Shown: piece after piece, positions 1 through 8,967 of the stretch | How the letters are laid out: each line of letters starts with the position of its first letter | Numbering within the stretch: position 1 is the stretch's first letter | Origin: Myxococcales bacterium | Lineage (GTDB): Bacteria; Myxococcota_A; Polyangia; Polyangiales; Polyangiaceae | Reading direction: 5' to 3' | DNA: 64,000 nt | Assembly: GCA_016720545.1 (NCBI GenBank) | Contig: JADKKK010000007.1 | Location: 1-64,000, forward strand | Translations under genes and position numbers: made by a program | The notes under the pieces: model-generated | The model's database searches: none | What the model saw: the letters and a program-made list of their open reading frames with translations, nothing else | What the model was told of the DNA's origin: nothing

Positions 1-2
1 GC

Positions 3-182
3 GGGCTTCGCGGCGGACCGCGACGACCCGCTCCCCGCGGGCTGACCGCGGCGCCCTACTACGACGATTCCGCGGCGGCTATGGCCTTGGGGCTCGGTAT
101 CCCGTACGGATACGTAGTGACGTACTTCTGGTTCAAGCTGCGGGGCTTGTCGGGGATGGTCATTTCGAGGAGGGGGCGGTGA
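3..182 (+). CDS. C-terminal fragment of an unknown membrane-like protein (5' end outside window)
   Basis: An open frame enters from the left edge and stops with TGA at 180-182. Its last 35 or so residues include a hydrophobic stretch, LGLGIPYGYVVTYFWFKL, followed by a basic tail (ISRRGR), which looks like a membrane segment with a cytoplasmic tail. It is convergent with the minus-strand VWA fragment. Only about 60 residues are visible, so the family is unknown and the frame could be fortuitous in such GC-rich DNA. Confidence 0.25.
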   Translation, partial: GLRGGPRRPAPRGLTAAPYYDDSAAAMALGLGIPYGYVVTYFWFKLRGLSGMVISRRGR

Positions 183-242
183 CGGACATTGGCCCCCATA
201 CATGCCACGCGAGGTCCTCGCGCGGAAAGCCCTTCGAGCGCG

Positions 243-671
243 CTACCCCAGCATCGCCTCGATCGCCTTGCGGATCATCGCGGTCCGGCTCTTGAACCCC
301 AGCCGCCTCCACGCCTCGTCGAGGGCTCGCGGGTTCTCCACGAGGCCGGCCGCGTACGTCACCGCGCGCCCGATGTCGGTGCCGCCGCCGAGCTGCACCT
401 TCATCAGCACCTCGACCGGGTCGGTGACGCGGTCGGTGAGATCGACGACCTCGGTGTCGAAGATGCAGAGGTGGGTTTTGGTCGACGGGAGACCCCAGAG
501 GCAGGCCGCGGTGACGGCCGCGTGGATGACCGACGAGAGCATGCTCCCGCTCTCGTCGACGAGCAGGATGATCTGCCACTTGTCGAGCTGCCGCCGCGTG
601 CGGGAGAAGAAGAGCGGCGTGCGAATGAAGAGCTGGCTCTCCGGGGTTGCCTCCCGCGGAGGGGACCGCAT
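243..671 (-). pseudogene. Truncated VWA-domain protein with a ribbon-helix-helix-like C-terminus
   Basis: Residues about 30-110 are a von Willebrand A domain with the MIDAS metal motif DESGSM and the later GGGTDIG segment, as in the large MoxR-associated VWA proteins (for example the YehP/CoxE-like group). In those proteins a few hundred residues precede the domain, and a strand such as IVVLISDF follows VENP. Here both are missing. After VENP the frame switches to ALDEAWRRLGFKSRTAMIRK, which resembles the helix pair of CopG/NikR-type ribbon-helix-helix DNA-binding proteins, and then stops. The gene therefore looks like a deletion fusion of two gene remnants beside mobile DNA. The VWA assignment is firm; the RHH assignment is inferred from pattern only. 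Confidence 0.6.
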
Positions 672-1039
672 GGAGTGCCTTCGGACGGGCTTCGCCCGGG
701 AAAGGTCGCGATTGAAGCGGGCCTGGGAGGGCGCTGGAGCGCGCCGGGAGGGGTCGGCTCGCTCGCCAGCGGAGACAGCGCTCGCCGCGCTCGACGTGCG
801 GCTCCGACGGGCGCGTGGGACCCTGTGCGCGGCCGCCCGCGCCGCCCGCGATTACGCCAGCACCATGGACTTCTCGAACTTCGGCCCCCAGTGAGACCGG
901 CGCGTCGCGCGGCGAGAGCTTCCCGAGGAGCCGAGGTGTCCGGAACACACCAGAAGACGTCCGGGACAGGGCGCGGTGAGGGCAAGCTCGCGAGATCGCA
1001 GCGATGCTGTGTGGGCGTCGGGCTTGCTGAGGGGGCGCG
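672..1039. other. Non-coding stretch before the IS91-type transposase
   Basis: No convincing gene was found. A minus-strand frame ends with SHWGPKFEKSMVLA at about 852-895, which could be the tail of a deleted gene, but nothing recognisable precedes it. The stretch probably includes the left end of the IS91-like element, whose ends lack long terminal inverted repeats and could not be placed. Confidence 0.3.
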
Positions 1040-2488
1040 GTGCCCTCTCCGGTCTACGAGCGTCGAAGACCAGAGACGACAACGCTCTATCACGTGGTGC
1101 AGGAGAACCTCGACACGCTGTATGGCGCGGTGCAGGACGGGGCCCTCGCGATCGCGTTGCCCAAGTTCGTGAGGAAGGAGCTCGAAGGCTATCTGGCGTG
1201 CGGCCTGCTTTGCCACGGCTTCGCACGCCTCAAGTGTGGGAGCTGCGAAGAGACGCGGCTCGTGCCGTTCAGCTGTAAGGGCCGTGGCTTCTGTCCCTCG
1301 TGCCTGGGCCGGAAGATGAGCGCCACCGCGGCGCATCTCATCGAGGACGTGCTGCCAGCGGTGGATCTCCGGCAGTGGGTGCTCACAGTGCCTTTTGCGT
1401 GGCGAAAGCGCCTCGGGTATGACGGGCCGTTGGTCTCGGCGCTGACGCGGATCTTCGTGCAGACGGTGCTCGGGTTCTACCGTGAGCGGGGCGGTGGATC
1501 TCCACGCGGACAGAGCGGAGCGGTGATCGCGGTACAGCGAACCTCTTCCGATCTGAAGCTGAACCCGCACGTGCACGCGGTGTTCCTCGACGGCGCATAT
1601 CGGGACAAGGGCGAGGAGCTCGACTTTCGCGCGGTCGGGCACCTGTCGACGCGGGACGTGGCGGCGGTGCTGGAGCGTACGCGCGACCGGATGGTGAAGT
1701 ACCTTCGTCGTCGGGGCCTTCTCCTCGAGGACGGCGACGCGGAGGGCGAGGGCGACGGTCTGGCCGTGCTCGCCGCGTCCGCCGTATCGGGCACGACGCC
1801 GCCCGCCGGTCCCGAGTGGCGCCGCGGCGCGCTGCCCTTCGAGAGACGGGGGATGGTGTTCGAGCGACCGCTGTGCGTCGCGCTCGATGGCTTCACGCTT
1901 CACGCGGCGACGCGCGCCGGCGGGCACGACGTGGCCGGCAGAGAGGCGCTGTTGAAGTACGTGTTGCGTCCCGCAGTCGCGCAGGAACGGGTGACACGCG
2001 GCCCGGACGGACTCGTGAGGATCACGCTCAAGAAGCCCTTCTCCGACGGGACCGTGGCGGTGGACATGGATCCGCTCTCGCTCCTCAGCCGCCTCGCGGC
2101 GTCGGTACCCGCGCCGCGCTTTCACACCGTTCGGTACGCGGGCGTGCTCGCGTCGGCGAGCAAGCTCCGGCCCCGTCTCGCCCCGAAGCCCGCGGTGGTC
2201 CCACCGGAGAACGCGGCGCCCATGCCCGAGAGGCCGCGTCGAGGCGCCTACCGCCCGTGGGCCGAGCTCCTGAAGAGGACATTTGGGTTCGACGTGCTGA
2301 CGTGCCCATGCTGCGGGGGGAGCATGAAGCTGCTCGCGATCGTCACCGATCCGAAGAGCGTCGCTCGCTATCTGCGAGGCATCGGCGAGCCGACGGACGT
2401 GCCGCAGCGAACCCCGGCTCGTGGACCTCCGTACTGGCAGAGTCGCGTGCTTCGGCGAGGTGCCGGCAGCGTCGAGGCTGCTGAGTAA
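1040..2488 (+). mobile_element. IS91-family transposase (HUH/Y2-type rolling-circle)
   Basis: 482-residue transposase starting at GTG. The N-terminal third has the zinc-finger arrangement of IS91-family enzymes (CGLLCHGF, CGSC, CKGRGFCPSCLGRK). The catalytic part has the HUH metal motif in LNPHVHAVFLDG, followed by a tyrosine in ALLKYVLRP. A second cysteine cluster, LTCPCCGGSMKLL, closes the C-terminus. Length and domain order match intact IS91 transposases, so the enzyme may be functional. Elements of this family move by single-strand rolling-circle transfer and can mobilise flanking DNA by one-ended transposition. That fits the broken genes on both sides. Confidence 0.88.
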
Positions 2489-2533
2489 GACGGGCGCAAG
2501 GGGCGCGCGAAGGCCGCGGTGCGCCCGCATGCA

Positions 2534-2554
2534 GGTTGCTCGGGTTCGGCAACC
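2534..2554. repeat. Short hairpin just downstream of the IS91 transposase
   Basis: GGTTGC and GCAACC form a perfect 6-bp stem around a 9-base loop, 45 bases after the transposase stop. IS91-type elements carry a small hairpin near one terminus that is recognised by the transposase. The position suits this, but so short a stem can arise by chance. Confidence 0.3.
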
Positions 2555-2929
2555 TCCGTGCCAGGGCCGAAACCGGCTCGGCGCGGCCACCGGCCACCGT
2601 GCAGGTGCCTCAAGCCACGCCGTCCCGCCGCCCGCCAGCTTTGGGAAAGTGGCTTGTTTCGCTTACGCTCCTGCGCCCGCCCGGCCTCCGATCCGGACCC
2701 CCGGCACCACTGCGCCTCCACGTCCGGATCGCTGGATATCCCCGCCGCCTCCGGCGGCCCGCAGGATGCGGGGGTTGCCCCTAACCGCCCGACGTGACGC
2801 CCGGACCGGACGGTACCTCCCGCCACGCCATTCCGGGCGGGTACTGCAGGGGCGGGCGGCGGGTGCGAGCGAGAGACGCGCCAGCCCGCCGGTGCCCTCC
2901 AGCGGCCATCATGGGCAGAGCCGTTGGCC
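2555..2929. other. Degenerate stretch between two transposase genes
   Basis: No intact gene. A minus-strand frame runs through here from the DDE transposase, but after about 2940 its residues no longer resemble a transposase. A weak echo of an NGSA-type segment may remain near 2905-2925. It is most likely decayed insertion-sequence DNA plus one IS91 end. Confidence 0.35.
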
Positions 2930-3671
2930 AGCCCGCGCGCCCCGCGGGCCCGCTTGAGCATCGCCTGCGACAGGCCGTGCGCCCACGCCTCGGTCGTCTG
3001 ATCCAGGTACCACTGCGCGTGACAGATCAGGCGCGAGGCGTCGTCCATGAAGGCCAATAGCTGAGGCCGCTTGAAGCTCCCGTCGGCGAGCGCGATGGCG
3101 CGCGAGCACTCGTGAAGTCGGCGTGCCAGAGCCCGTGCACCTGGGTCACCTCGAAGCTGCGCCGCTCGCGCGGCTCGAAGGCCTGAACCTCGCCGCGCTT
3201 GCGCTTGCGACGACGCTGTTTTGACCATCCCCTGCTGGCGCATGTGACGCGCGATCGTCGCAGGGCTCGGCACCTCGCCTAGCGTCGCGTCCGCCTTCGC
3301 CTGCGCCGCGAGGTTCTGGTGGTGAAGCGCGTACGTCCAGCTCGGGTGGGCGCGGTACTGCACGGCGAGCGCCTCCGCAGCGGCCCCGAGCGATGGGCGC
3401 GTGCCCGCGTGTGACGGCACCTTGCGCGCGAGCGCGTCGATGGGGTCCGTCTTCGCGTTCTTCGCCGCGTAGTACCAACGCTCGATCGTCGACGCGCCGT
3501 AGCGCAGGGACTCTCGCGTCGTCGGGTGCTCCCACCGCCGCGAAGCGAGCGCTTCGACGTGCTCGCGCAGCTCCCCTACGTCCGGTGAAGGCGGGACAGC
3601 AATGGCCCCACGATCGTGAAGCGAAACCTCGCCCACTTCATCCGGGCTGACTCGTGGCTCTTGTCGTTCAT
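2930..3671 (-). pseudogene. DDE transposase/integrase, broken by several frameshifts and 3'-truncated
   Basis: Reading from ATG 3671 gives MNDKSHESARMKWARFRF, a typical start for a group of DDE transposases. The frame must shift near 3595 to continue as PPSPDVGELREHVEALA and the helix-turn-helix part (GASTIERWYYAA, HPSWTYALHHQNLAA). A second shift near 3225 gives RRRKRKRGEVQAFEPRERRS and VTQVHGLWHADF. A third near 3105 restores HECSRAIALADG and the first catalytic Asp region LLAFMDDASRLICHAQWY. Homology fades after LSQAMLKR near 2950, so the second Asp and the Glu are lost. The gene is dead; movement would need an enzyme supplied from elsewhere. Confidence 0.7.
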
Positions 3672-4427
3672 CTCAGGTCGTCCTCCTGCGCAGGCCCTCC
3701 TGCGCGTGTGCGACAACCCTGAAATCAAGACGGTCCGTCTACGACCGTCCCTCTGCGTGCGGTCACCCAACCATCGCCGAACGTGCCCGTTCAGGGGAAA
3801 CCGTCGCCGTCGTCAGTGGCGCCAGCAGCCGGTGCGTCGTCACCGCGCTCCGCCTCGGTGCCGCGCGCGGACCGCATCAGCGCCACCACCACGTTCGGGG
3901 CCACGGCGCCCGACGACACGACCAGCGCCGCGACCAGCAGCGTCACCCTCGCGTCTTGCCTGGACCCGCCCCCAGTAGCTCTCCCAGCGGCTCGTCGTCT
4001 GCCGCGACGGGCGCCGGACGTCGACGCGACCGCTGGGGCTGCCCTCGACGCCACTCCGCGCAGGGCCGCCCACGCCACCATGACCCGCATCGCGTACACG
4101 AATCGGCCCCAGGAACCGCACCGACGGCGGTGTCGCGCCTCCTGCAGCCACGCACCGAGCAGCACTAGCGACAGCCGCCAATCGTACCGCCCGGCGACGG
4201 CCGCCCCTTCGCCGACCCCGCGGACCTTGCGCGGGTAGTTCGCCACGTCCAGCCGCCCCCGCACCCCGGCCGACTGCACCGGGCCCCTCCGCACCGCCCG
4301 GGCGCCGCGACGTCGATCTCCAACAGTTTCGCGTGGAACTTGTCCTCGTCCGCGATCTCGCTCACCCTCTCCACCATCCGTCCTCCTCGACTCTCTCAGT
4401 CGGAGACGGACCCTCCTGAACTCACCA
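3672..4427. other. Region without a recognisable gene; possible decayed minus-strand gene
   Basis: A minus-strand frame starts MVERVSEIADEDKFHAKLLE at 4377 and another reads RLDVANYPRKVRGVGEGAA then RYDWRLSLVLLGAWLQEA around 4140-4260. Both segments look protein-like but lie in different frames, so a frameshifted remnant is possible. The rest (3690-3990) is Arg/Ala-rich in every frame and looks non-coding. The family is unknown. Confidence 0.3.
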
Positions 4428-4658
4428 ATGGTGGCGAGTTTTCGGAGGGCCTTGTCCATCGCCCCTCACGAAACGTGTCGCGAACATAAGCGCCCCCTCA
4501 GTTCACAGGGGCGTGCTCCGGTAGAACACGCCGCGAACCACGCGATGCTCAACAGAAGCGGATTTTCCCCTCTCCGGGTTATCAGCATAGAGCGGCTGTG
4601 GACCATCGCCAAAACGGGCTTTTGCGGCATCGTCGTAGGGTCATCAGCATGGACCGGT

Positions 4659-6071
4659 ATGGACGAGCAAGGCCAACGCGATGCCGTCAAACGTCTGTGT
4701 TCCTGGTCGACGTTTGTGTTCGCACGGATCTCGCTGGACGGCCTCGGCGAGGCAGTCGCGCGCGAGCTTCCCTCTCTGCTAGAGCTCGGCCTTGGTCGTT
4801 CCTCCTCCGATCGTTTTTGTCATGGTAGTGGCGCTAACCTCACCCCGGCTGACGTCGAACTGATTCGGGCATCGGCTGCGCTCCTAGCCTTGGCCGATGC
4901 GACCAGGTTCGTTCCGTTGGGGATCTCGCGGGAGGAAACGCTGCTCCTGCGCCTAATCGCGGGGCACAGGCAGTCGCTCGACGGCAGCGTAGAGGTTCGT
5001 CGTCTCCGGGCCGCGCAGATGCACGGTGGGAGATCCAAAGCCCGTGTCTTCATGTTGCAGGGGGAAGAGGGTCGACCGTTCGTGGTGAAACTCGACGAAC
5101 CGTCGGAGCTTCTCAAGGAACTTCAGCTCCATCAGAACTGGATCGCCGCATGGGAACCGAACGTGACGGATCCAGTCATCTACCATCACGAGGGTCTATC
5201 CGGGCTCTCATATCGATTGCAGCCCCACCCCGATGGGACCAACCGCCCGGCGCCGACACTTGAAAACGAGCTCGAGCGTCTGCTCAGTATGGAATGCTTC
5301 GATCGAAACGATCTGGGGACAGATGAGGCGTTGATACTCGGTGAATCGCTAGAAGCCGGGATCTCTCGCGCGTCGGAGCGACTGGCCGAGCTAAACAAGC
5401 GCCCAGCGAATGGGGGAGGGGTCGTGTTCTGGCTACATTGGCCAGCTGCCGGACTGGCAAGGCGTTCGGTCACCCACCAGGTTATCGGGCACGATGAGCA
5501 GTCCTTCGACCTCTCCGCAGTCGTGAACAAGGCCATGGAAGTGCTCGCACCGCTGCACGACAAGGGTGTTGTCCATGGTGACATTCACGGTCGGAACGTC
5601 TTGTTGGTTGATCGCCTACCGGCCTTCATCGACTACGCTACCAGTGGCCCAGGCAACCCGTTGGTAGACCTCGTCCGCCTCGACGCAACGGTTCGCCATC
5701 TCGTAATGCGCGCGACCGTCGGGGAGAGGGAGCTAGTCGATTTGTTCGTCGCGCTCTACGTGACGGGAACGTCTGCAGCGGACCTTCTCGCGAGTTATCC
5801 GACGCTAGCCGCGTCGCCGGCATCCAAGCTCGCTCTAACCACCGCTGCGAAGACCAGATCGTGCGCCCTCGGAGTGGCCGAGAGCTTCCAATGTGGGGTC
5901 AGCGAGTATCTCGCCATGGTAGCCGTGATTGCCGCCTACGCGCTCGCGATGCGAGCACCAGGCTCGGCGATCGAGCGCGCGATCTTGGCTGCGGTTGCTC
6001 CCGCGCTCATCGGCAGGTCGAGCGCGGGCGCCGCGCTTGGCCCCGCCTGTCCCCCGCCCGTCCCAGCGTGA
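4659..6071 (+). CDS. APH-fold kinase resembling TCAD9 (ternary complex-associated domain 9) of conflict systems
   Basis: About 470 residues from ATG 4659. An upstream ATG at 4428 is possible, but the residues it adds look non-coding. The N-terminal 100 residues are alpha-helical and unassigned. Next comes a kinase N-lobe: MHGGRSKARVFMLQ as glycine-rich strand and FVVKLDEP with the ATP-binding Lys. The catalytic loop is VVHGDIHGRNVLLV (HGDxHxxN) and the metal-binding Asp follows in AFIDYATSGPGNPLVDLV. This order matches aminoglycoside-phosphotransferase-fold kinases, and the GGRS and GHP-like VDLVRLD segments recall TCAD9. Base composition is visibly less GC-rich than the neighbours and it sits beside IS remnants, suggesting transfer. 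The last 10-15 codons overlap a minus-strand gene tail, so the natural end may be altered. The kinase fold is firm; the TCAD9 label is inferred. Confidence 0.65.
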   Translation: MDEQGQRDAVKRLCSWSTFVFARISLDGLGEAVARELPSLLELGLGRSSSDRFCHGSGANLTPADVELIRASAALLALADATRFVPLGISREETLLLRLIAGHRQSLDGSVEVRRLRAAQMHGGRSKARVFMLQGEEGRPFVVKLDEPSELLKELQLHQNWIAAWEPNVTDPVIYHHEGLSGLSYRLQPHPDGTNRPAPTLENELERLLSMECFDRNDLGTDEALILGESLEAGISRASERLAELNKRPANGGGVVFWLHWPAAGLARRSVTHQVIGHDEQSFDLSAVVNKAMEVLAPLHDKGVVHGDIHGRNVLLVDRLPAFIDYATSGPGNPLVDLVRLDATVRHLVMRATVGERELVDLFVALYVTGTSAADLLASYPTLAASPASKLALTTAAKTRSCALGVAESFQCGVSEYLAMVAVIAAYALAMRAPGSAIERAILAAVAPALIGRSSAGAALGPACPPPVPA

Positions 6072-6284
6072 TCTCATACAGAGACGCTTCCGGAGGTGGT
6101 GTCCCCGGTGGACCGGAGGCGTCGGTCGCCATCGTGTAGACGAGGTCGCCCGCTGCGTTGGCAAAAATCGCGCTCTGCACGCTGCGCCCTGACCACCCGT
6201 TGTGGGCGAACACGGGCGCGCAAAACAGCCCCCCGTCCACGCGGCGCGCTTGCGATGATGGAGCAGGGTCGCTCTCGGTGAGCC
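6072..6284 (-). pseudogene. C-terminal fragment of an unknown gene beside the accessory patch
   Basis: Downstream of the Kelch gene a minus-strand frame reads VDGGLFCAPVFAHNGWSGRS, then VQSAIFANAAGDLVYTMATD and ASLYEITLGR. The composition is natural for a secreted or beta-rich protein, but no start is available and it lies in a different frame from the Kelch gene. It is probably the leftover of a gene cut by arrival of the kinase/IS segment near 6030-6070. Confidence 0.35.
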
Positions 6285-7340
6285 TCACGGCGTGAACGGG
6301 GTGAACGCCTCGAAGGTGGCCACGGCGCCGAAGGCTTGCCGGTCGGCTCCGCCGGGCACGTACACCTTGCCCCCGATGGCCGCGGCGCCGGTGCCGTGGC
6401 GCGGCGATCGCATCGGCGCGAGCTTGGTCCAGCGGTCGGTCGCGGGCTCGTAGCTCTCCACTTGGTCGAACACGCCGCTCGGGCGGCTCGTGTCGCCCTC
6501 TCCCCCGGCGACCACTACGCGCGCGCCGACGACGGCCGCCGCGGCGCCGCCGCGCGAAGTAGGCATGGGGGCCCGCGCGCTCCACGTGCGAGTGAGCGTG
6601 TCGTAGGCATCTACGCGCGCTGTGTGGCTCGTGATCGCCGCCTGACGGCCGCCGATGAGGTAGACCGTCGTGCCCACGGCGCCGGCCACGAGGTGATCGC
6701 TCGGCGCCGGGATGGCGGGGAGATCCTCCCACGTGTCGGCGGTCGTGTCGTAGGCCGAGAACAAAGCCACGGCGCCGCCGCGGAGCCCGCCGGCCACATA
6801 GATCTTGGTGCCGACGACCGCCACGCCCGAGGCTCCACGCTCCGCGCCGAGAGGCAGTGACGCGCGGGGTGTCCACGTGTTGGTGGCAGGATCGTAGGCT
6901 ATCGAGAGGCTCAATGCGCGAAAGGACGACCCGAGCGCCCCCACCACGTAGAGCTTGCCATCCACAGCGGCGGCGTTCGCGTGGTGGAGGGCGTTTGGGA
7001 GCGGGGCCGCGCTCGACCACGTGCCCGCGCTGGGGTCGAAGACCTCCACGGCGGCGCTCATCTCGGTCTTCGCGTCGAACCCGCCGATGACGTAAAGCTT
7101 CCTGCCGAGCGCCACCACCGCGGTCTCCTGACGGGGGCCGCCCGCGAGCGCCGGCAGCGGGCTCCACGAGCCGCCGTCGCCGCCCGCGTCGCTGGGAGAG
7201 GCCGCGTCGACGAGCGGGGCCGGGGCGCCCGCTTCGGAGAGCGTGGGCGTGGGCGAGGTCGCGTCCGAGGGGACGCTCGGGGGGGTGCCCCCGCAGGAGA
7301 CGACGATGGCGAGCCCGAGCCGCAGGCGAGGTGTCGCCAT
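6285..7340 (-). CDS. Kelch-repeat lipoprotein
   Basis: Start placed at ATG 7340 (MATPRLRLGLAIVVSCGG), which gives a lipoprotein signal with cleavage before Cys; an upstream ATG at 7382 only adds an arginine-rich leader. A linker rich in Ser, Asp and Gly follows, then about six Kelch blades, each with the pattern YVIGG/YVAGG followed by an aromatic W about 20 residues later (for example KLYVIGGFDAKT, KIYVAGGLRGG, TVYLIGGRQAA, VVVAGGEGDT, KVYVPGGADRQ). Such proteins form a beta-propeller on the cell surface or in the periplasm and bind ligands or sugars. No enzymatic residues are evident. It appears monocistronic. Confidence 0.8.
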   Translation of the reverse strand: MATPRLRLGLAIVVSCGGTPPSVPSDATSPTPTLSEAGAPAPLVDAASPSDAGGDGGSWSPLPALAGGPRQETAVVALGRKLYVIGGFDAKTEMSAAVEVFDPSAGTWSSAAPLPNALHHANAAAVDGKLYVVGALGSSFRALSLSIAYDPATNTWTPRASLPLGAERGASGVAVVGTKIYVAGGLRGGAVALFSAYDTTADTWEDLPAIPAPSDHLVAGAVGTTVYLIGGRQAAITSHTARVDAYDTLTRTWSARAPMPTSRGGAAAAVVGARVVVAGGEGDTSRPSGVFDQVESYEPATDRWTKLAPMRSPRHGTGAAAIGGKVYVPGGADRQAFGAVATFEAFTPFTP

Positions 7341-7481
7341 GAACGTGACGAGCCGTGCGCGAGGGCTGCGCGGGGTTTGCATTCCCCAAGCATCGCACGG
7401 GGGCGCGGCGCGCGCCTTTGGCGGGGCTCCGGCCCGGACGGCTGGCCGCCAGCGTGGGTACCGGGCGCGCGGGCCCGCGGC

Positions 7482-8175
7482 TCACCCAAGCTCGCCTGGA
7501 TAGACGACCTTGCGCGCCGACCTGCAACGCCGCGCGCTCAGGTCGACGCCGACGGCGTCGAAGCCCATGGCGTTGGCGACGGCGAGCACTCCGCCCTTGC
7601 CCGCAGAACGGATCGACGACGACGCGGGTGTTCGTCGCGTCGCGGAGGAACGCGCACGCGAGGCGCGCCGCCGCGAGCCCCATGGCGCCGCTGAACGACA
7701 TGGCGCCGGCTTCAGGCAGCACGTCCGGGCCCGAGGAGACCCGACACATCGCCCCGAGGTCGAGCCCTGGGCCGCCGAAGGCCAAGAGGTGCGAGTACGC
7801 GGCGCGGCCGAGGCCCGGCGTGCCCGCAGGCTTGCGACACACGATCTTGTGGAAGAGCAGCCGCTGCGGCCCGCCCTCCGCGGCGCGCTGCACGAGGTAG
7901 GCCTTGTCGACCCACTCACCCGCGTGGCGAATGTCGCTTTGGTAGAACAGAGTCACGCCGTGGCTCGGCACCCAGCGAAGCACGTGCCTCGCCGCGTCCA
8001 CGAACCACGCCCGCCACTCCGCGAGGGAGAGCTTCGGGGTCTCGGACACGTCGGGCAGGGAGGTGACGACGCTCGTGCCCTCCGCGGCGGGGTTCTCTCG
8101 AAGCCAGGCCAAGGCCTCGGCCTGAACGATGCGCCGCTGCGGGGTGTCCACTACCCCTGAATACCATCGCCCCAT
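7482..8175 (-). pseudogene. SAM-dependent methyltransferase with a single-base frameshift
   Basis: From ATG 8175 the frame reads MGRWYSGVVDTPQRRIVQAE, then TSVVTSLPDVSETP, FYQSDIRHAGEWVDKAYL and VVVDPFCG, the glycine-rich SAM site of a Rossmann methyltransferase. Exactly there (about 7597) one extra base breaks the frame. In the adjacent frame it resumes as KGGVLAVANAMGFDAVGVDL and ends SARKVVYPGELG at the stop 7482-7484. Restoring one base gives a complete protein of about 230 residues. This is either a genuine recent mutation or a base-calling error in a C/G-rich spot. The TSLPDVSE segment occupies the place of the catalytic DPPY/NPPY-type motif, so a nucleic-acid substrate is possible but unproven. 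Confidence 0.7.
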
Positions 8176-8228
8176 CGAGAGCGCGCCGGGCGCTCGACCC
8201 ACGCAAGGAGCGCCTCGTCGGCCGCGCC

Positions 8229-8480
8229 TCAGGGGGAGGCGCCCGGGAGGCGCACGTGCGCATCGAACCAGGCGAGCACCGCTCCGACGCTCTTGGCGTA
8301 CCGGACGTCCTTGCGGTGGAGGCAGTTGGTGTCTTCGGCGAGGTAGGTCGTGCCCACGCGGTCGCGGGTCACCACGAGATCCGCGGTCTGGCCGTCGTAG
8401 GCGCACAGGTCGGGCATCGGGGGAGGTGTGGAGGGCGAGCCGGGCGTAGGCGGTGGCGGCACGACCGTCGTCGAGGCCAC
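8229..8480 (-). CDS. Small hypothetical protein, possibly the tail of a disrupted lipoprotein
   Basis: Read from GTG 8480: a Pro/Thr linker (VVPPPPTPGSPSTPPP) then MPDLCAYDGQTADLVVTRDR, GTTYLAEDTNCLHRKDVRYA and a closing helix. Two cysteines about 35 residues apart could form a disulfide, suiting an exported protein. There is no signal peptide in frame; upstream the frame runs into a (GAACCC)4 repeat that reads as alternating Phe-Gly. It may be the C-terminal half of a lipoprotein whose front was lost in the rearranged stretch next door. Family unknown. Confidence 0.4.
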   Translation of the reverse strand: MASTTVVPPPPTPGSPSTPPPMPDLCAYDGQTADLVVTRDRVGTTYLAEDTNCLHRKDVRYAKSVGAVLAWFDAHVRLPGASP

Positions 8481-8504
8481 GAACCCGAACCCGAACCCGA
8501 ACCC
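8481..8504. repeat. Hexanucleotide tandem repeat (GAACCC)x4
   Basis: Four exact GAACCC units directly abut the GTG start of the small minus-strand ORF. Such a repeat changes length easily without shifting frame (6 = 2 codons). Confidence 0.8.
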
Positions 8505-8967
8505 GCCGTCTGCCGATCCGCTCGAGGGGTCTGCCGCGCCCCGCTCCGGCGGCGGACCTGCCCACGTTCCTCGTGGGAGCCACGAAGCTCGAGGTGCGCG
8601 GTGACACCCTCGGCGCGCCGCCTGGTGCCTCCAACCGCCGGAGCTACCGGCTCGACTTGGCCTCCAACGACGTGTTCGTCACGTTGCCGAACCTGCTCGG
8701 CGGCATGAGGTTGAGCGCGGCGGATCGCGACGAGCTCGACGAGCTGTTCGCGCGTGTCGAAGAAATGCCGATCGACACGGGGGGTGCACACCCGACCGCG
8801 AGCAGGAGGGACGCCAGGGAGACCAGAGCCAGCTGCGTGAGAGGACGATTGCGCATGCCCTCGCTAAGCTGTGCTGCGCGATGGGCCCGGCGGCCCACGC
8901 GCCGCGGTCGCGCGCGAGCGACGTCGGCCTCGGGCGGAGCGCCTGCGCGGCTGGTAGTCTCTTCGGA
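8505..8967. other. Rearranged stretch with two opposing gene fragments
   Basis: On the plus strand, about 8570-8790 reads like real protein (ATKLEVRGDTLGAPPGASNR, SYRLDLASNDVFVTLPNL, SAADRDELDELFARVEEMP) but has no clear start and dissolves into Arg-rich sequence after PIDTGG. On the minus strand a good lipoprotein signal starts at ATG 8857 (MRNRPLTQLALVSLASLL then AVGC) but its continuation is the serine-rich antisense of the plus-strand fragment and stops at 8644. Two truncated genes appear to have been joined head to tail. Neither product is recognised. Confidence 0.35.

Noticed and set aside
404..2590. 728-residue minus-strand ORF across the IS91 transposase
   Set aside because: Antisense shadow of the transposase; Arg/His/Pro-rich and without motifs.
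8481..8504. Possible phase-variable contingency repeat
   Set aside because: The unit length is a multiple of three, so changes cannot switch the frame; retained only as a repeat.
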